Assembly (NCBI RefSeq): GCF_018812025.1
Contig: NC_063050.1
Location: 4,906,547-4,970,546 of the forward strand
Direction: 5' to 3'
Source of the DNA: Megalobrama amblycephala
Lineage: Eukaryota > Chordata > Actinopteri > Cypriniformes > Xenocyprididae
Length of the DNA: 64,000 bases
A model generated the notes under the pieces. That model worked only from the letters and a program-made list of their open reading frames with translations, was not told the DNA's origin and did no database searches. The position numbers were made by a program, and so were the translations under genes. Positions 61,801 through 64,000 of the stretch are shown here, piece by piece. Positions within the stretch are counted from its first letter, which is position 1. Every line of letters begins with the position of its first letter.

Positions 61801-64000
61801 ATTTTTAATATTTTTAAATCTTTAAATATTAACCTAATTATTTTTTTCTGTAATTAATTGCAATTAAAAACTTTGGATTTTTAAATATTTTTATATTGCA
61901 ATAATTTCACAGTTATTGTCCAAATGAATGTAGAAACATCTTAAAGACATTATATTTTGAATATTTGTATAATGGCATCTTTTTATGAATGAAGATCACT
62001 GATACTAATACTGTACTGATGAATCTATGAAAAACATTAATTATAGACAGCTATCAGTTTCAACATTTATTAGACTTTAAAATAATTACTTTTAATTGAA
62101 GTGAACTTAAAATAATCTTCAAATAAACTCATTGTAATAAATGTCATATTTACCTGTCTAACAGGTAGGAAAATCTAAATTGAATAAAGTTATCAAACAC
62201 TTTACAGTCTTCACTGCATAAATTATAAATGAAATATAGATTAATCCTTATTAAAGCTACAGTTTTCTCTGTTACCTTTGATGAACATTAATGAGATCAT
62301 CACAGCAACTGGTTTATTAGGCTGCTGTCACTTTAAGAGCTGCTGCCGCCGAACATGACGTGCGTCTCATTTCCTCACAACTCTTTAAGTTCATTTAAGA
62401 CGTTGTTAAACTCACTTAAGACTGCTCTTGTGATGATACGCCACAAAACGGCCATTTTGGCATAATTCTATTTTGGCATAATTCTGTGTGTTATTGTTCA
62501 TTCAAGCGCAGAAGAGAACTTGATACTGGCGCGCGTCTTTCTGTGTGTGTCACATGACACGACATTCACAGACAGCGTGTTCTCATTTGTCTTGTGGCGC
62601 TTGAATGGTTTAAAAGCATTTGTGTGAATAAGAACGTGATCATATAATGTAACACTAGACAAATTATTACGGAAAAAATGGATGCTGCGTTAATTGCGTA
62701 AAATCTTTAATGCATTAAACTGAAAAAATGAACGCACTAATTTTGACAGCACTATTAATTTTCTTTAACAATAAAAGAAAAACATGAAATCATATATGGT
62801 GTACAAATATACACAAACAAACAATATTTAATGTGATGTTTTCGCACTAGATGCGATCATGACTGACTGATTTCTTGTCATTTATACATGTGAGTAATTC
62901 AGAACATGTGATAATATTCAAAACATTTACAATATACTGTGGATCAACTTATATTTTGGTTTGTTTTGAGTTATGATAAAATATTTTAAGTTTTTATTTC
63001 ATTTAACAATTCTTTTTTTTTCCACTTTAATTTTCTGTAATTCAGCCTCCATACACACAAAAGAAATATGAACACATGCATCCCTGCAGCAGATCACTTC
63101 ATGACTTATCGATTGATTGATTGATTGATTAATCTATTTCTAACCAGAGTAAGAAGCGTTTTGAGAAGGAATGGAAAGAAGCAGAAAAGGCCAATCAGCA
63201 AACAGAGAAAGTGCAGCAGGACATAAACTCGACTAAAGCAGACGTGGACAAGGTACAAGAAACCCCACACACTTCATATCACCTGTGCTGTGGGTTTGAT
63301 GATGCATCACGTGTGTGTGTGTGTGTGTGTGTGTTTCAGGCCAAACAGCACGCACACGCTCGCGTCCACATCGCGGACGAGAGTAAGAACGAATACGCTT
63401 CACAACTCCAGAGATACAACAAGGACCAAAACAGCCTGTACCACTCAGAGATTCCCTCCGTGTTTAAGGTGCGTCGTCATGTGGTTTGACCGTGAGAGAG
63501 AGTCGATCTGAACACAATATCTCACACTTCCTGTCTGTGTTTGACAGAAGCTGCAGGAGCTGGAGGAGCGGCGCATCCGGCTGCTGGCCGGCGGATATGT
63601 GCAGTTCTCCGAAACCGAGAAGAACATCCTGCCAAACATCAACAAGTGTTTGGACTCGATCATCAGCACCGGGAGGAAGATCGACGAGAAACAAGTGTGT
63701 GCATATTTATTTATAATGTTAATATTTACATATAGGCATGTGACGGTATCACATTTTCATGTTGCGATTAATTGCTGAAGCTTTTATCACGGTATACGGT
63801 ATTATCACGATATTGAAATAAGTTGCAAAAAAAGTGTTTTCATAGTATAACAGGTTTAAGAACTCTATTTATAATAACAAAAATAACTCTGAATGTTTAA
63901 ATACAATACACCAAAAATATATAAAGTAAAATTAGTAACATTAAATAAGAATAATTATTGCTTTAAAAGTATTTTTCATTGTCAGTTTGGTAATAATGAA
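58870..64000 (+). CDS. trip10: TRIP10/CIP4-type F-BAR protein, 5' part
   Basis: Eight exons join in frame: 58870-58893, 60086-60201, 60703-60756, 60933-61080, 61192-61254, 63148-63252, 63340-63468 and 63548-63694 (786 bases, 262 codons). The gene runs on past the window. The protein opens [19 protein letters not shown] and continues through [33 protein letters not shown] and [20 protein letters not shown]. This is an almost complete F-BAR domain, closer to CIP4/TRIP10 than to FNBP1 or FNBP1L in stretches such as [14 protein letters not shown]. Family role: it binds and curves plasma membrane and links Cdc42 to N-WASP and actin during endocytosis. The Cdc42-binding and SH3 parts should lie downstream. 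Choice among the three paralogues is by eye; all other exons have clean phases. Confidence 0.88.
58951..59233. mobile_element. Inverted-repeat MITE, copy 2
   Basis: The left terminus ACTTGGGTAAAGTTGGTTTT is identical to copy 1 at 11353. The right side ends AAAACCAACTTTGCG, with the last bases changed or missing. It lies in intron 1 of trip10. The left duplicate has no element at this place, so copies 1 and 2 are independent insertions. Confidence 0.75.
60086..60201 (+). CDS. trip10: trip10 exon 2, ended by a GC donor
   Basis: The acceptor GTTTGCAG leads to [20 protein letters not shown] and the exon ends KQL plus AG in phase 2. The next bases are GCAAGA. Exon 3 starts with G AAT CTC AGT (NLS), which together give the family-typical KQLRNLSKKY. 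The intron is therefore GC-AG, with an otherwise strong donor context. Confidence 0.85.
60703..60756 (+). CDS. trip10: trip10 exon 3
   Basis: Acceptor TTTCCCTGAAG and donor GTGAGT. It reads [17 protein letters not shown] with split codons on both sides. It is shorter than the equivalent loop in mammals. Confidence 0.82.
60815..60885 (+). repeat. tRNA-derived SINE-like fragment in intron 3
   Basis: AGCGCTAGCAACACTGAGAT followed by CACGGGTTCGATCCCCAG has a B-box and T-arm typical of tRNA-derived SINEs. The 5' half with the A box is missing. Confidence 0.5.
60933..61080 (+). CDS. trip10: trip10 exon 4
   Basis: Acceptor GTCCGTAG and donor GTGAGC. It reads [20 protein letters not shown] then [20 protein letters not shown] then QELRLERKN. 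This is the central helix of F-BAR. The phase goes from 2 to 0. Confidence 0.87.
61192..61254 (+). CDS. trip10: trip10 exon 5
   Basis: Acceptor CTGTTGTAG and donor GTGAGG. It reads [20 protein letters not shown] and a final Ile. A 21-codon exon in phase 0 on both sides, aligning with the KAQQxLExxxKQLE stretch of the family. Confidence 0.85.
61255..63147. other. trip10 intron 5 with hAT-like remnant
   Basis: A stretch at about 62270-62760 holds 'tgctgtcactttaagagctg' and ends 'gcactaattttgacagcact', in the style of a fish hAT-related repeat. The rest is AT-rich. No exon is missing here, since exons 5 and 6 join in phase 0. Confidence 0.4.
63148..63252 (+). CDS. trip10: trip10 exon 6
   Basis: Acceptor TCTAACCAG and donor GTACAA. 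It reads [20 protein letters not shown] then [15 protein letters not shown], matching the family SKRxFExxxKEAEKA...D-IN-TKADVEK pattern. Phase 0 on both sides. Confidence 0.87.
63340..63468 (+). CDS. trip10: trip10 exon 7
   Basis: A (GT)n run and TTTCAG form the acceptor, and the donor is GTGCGT. It reads [20 protein letters not shown] then [20 protein letters not shown] then VFK. [19 protein letters not shown] is the strongest pointer to TRIP10. Confidence 0.88.
63548..63694 (+). CDS. trip10: trip10 exon 8
   Basis: Acceptor GTTTGACAG and donor GTGTGT. It reads [20 protein letters not shown] then [20 protein letters not shown] then TGRKIDEKQ. This is the last helix of F-BAR. The donor is weaker than others but the frame end fits the family (K-x-DxK-Q/N). 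Confidence 0.85.
63695..64000. other. trip10 intron 8 start, repeat-like
   Basis: 'aggcatgtgacggtatcaca' and 'atcacggtatacggtattat' mark the edge of a dispersed repeat that continues out of the window. No exon is seen. Confidence 0.4.

Overview
The window is nuclear DNA from a bony fish, most likely a cypriniform (carp, goldfish or danionin type). The evidence is the vertebrate exon-intron structure, a teleost-specific FISNA-NACHT-LRR-B30.2 NLR gene, and a dense load of fish-type hAT, Tc1-like, TTAA-target, LINE and foldback elements. Most of the 64 kb is transposon-derived. Only two genes have an intact exon structure.

Gene 1 (minus strand, 48934 down to 24082) is a large NLR innate immune sensor. 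I could assemble nine exons whose splice sites and phases all agree. They form one open frame of 1,556 codons with the order RING finger, FISNA, NACHT, four LRR exons, a short linker, B30.2 (PRY-SPRY), FIIND (ZU5-UPA) and CARD. The B30.2 exon would normally end a fish NLR. Here it ends in a consensus donor that overlaps a stop codon, and it joins in phase, across 14.5 kb of repeats, to an intact NLRP1/CARD8-type FIIND-CARD exon that keeps the SF|S self-cleavage motif. An N-terminal RING on the same chain as a releasable C-terminal CARD is the most interesting system in the window.

Gene 2 (plus strand, 58870 to beyond 64000) is the 5' part of a CIP4/TRIP10-type F-BAR gene. Eight exons (262 codons) cover nearly the whole F-BAR domain, and one intron is of the GC-AG class. 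Its promoter and first exon are duplicated at about 11.1-15.7 kb. That left copy has lost its splice donor and its exon 1 is split by a 1.1-kb inverted-repeat element. The NLR gene lies between the two copies.

Layout: 0-4 kb, a leader exon of another NLR (minus strand, rest outside the window) and two short TTAA elements. 4-11 kb, a Tc1-like element split by 5.7 kb holding a LINE fragment. 11-15.7 kb, the decayed trip10 5' copy with three insertions. 15.7-24 kb, a gag-like fragment, two hAT elements each with another element nested inside, and a TA-flanked MITE. 24-25.3 kb, FIIND-CARD. 25.5-32.6 kb, a composite block of three near-identical units with tRNA-like modules. 35.9-39 kb, an L2-type LINE. 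39.7-48.9 kb, the rest of the NLR. 49.6-56.3 kb, a nest of elements up to five deep around a 3.9-kb foldback with 189-bp repeats. 57.3-64 kb, trip10.

All calls come from reading the sequence by eye. No alignments or database searches were run, so edges of repeats given as round numbers are approximate.
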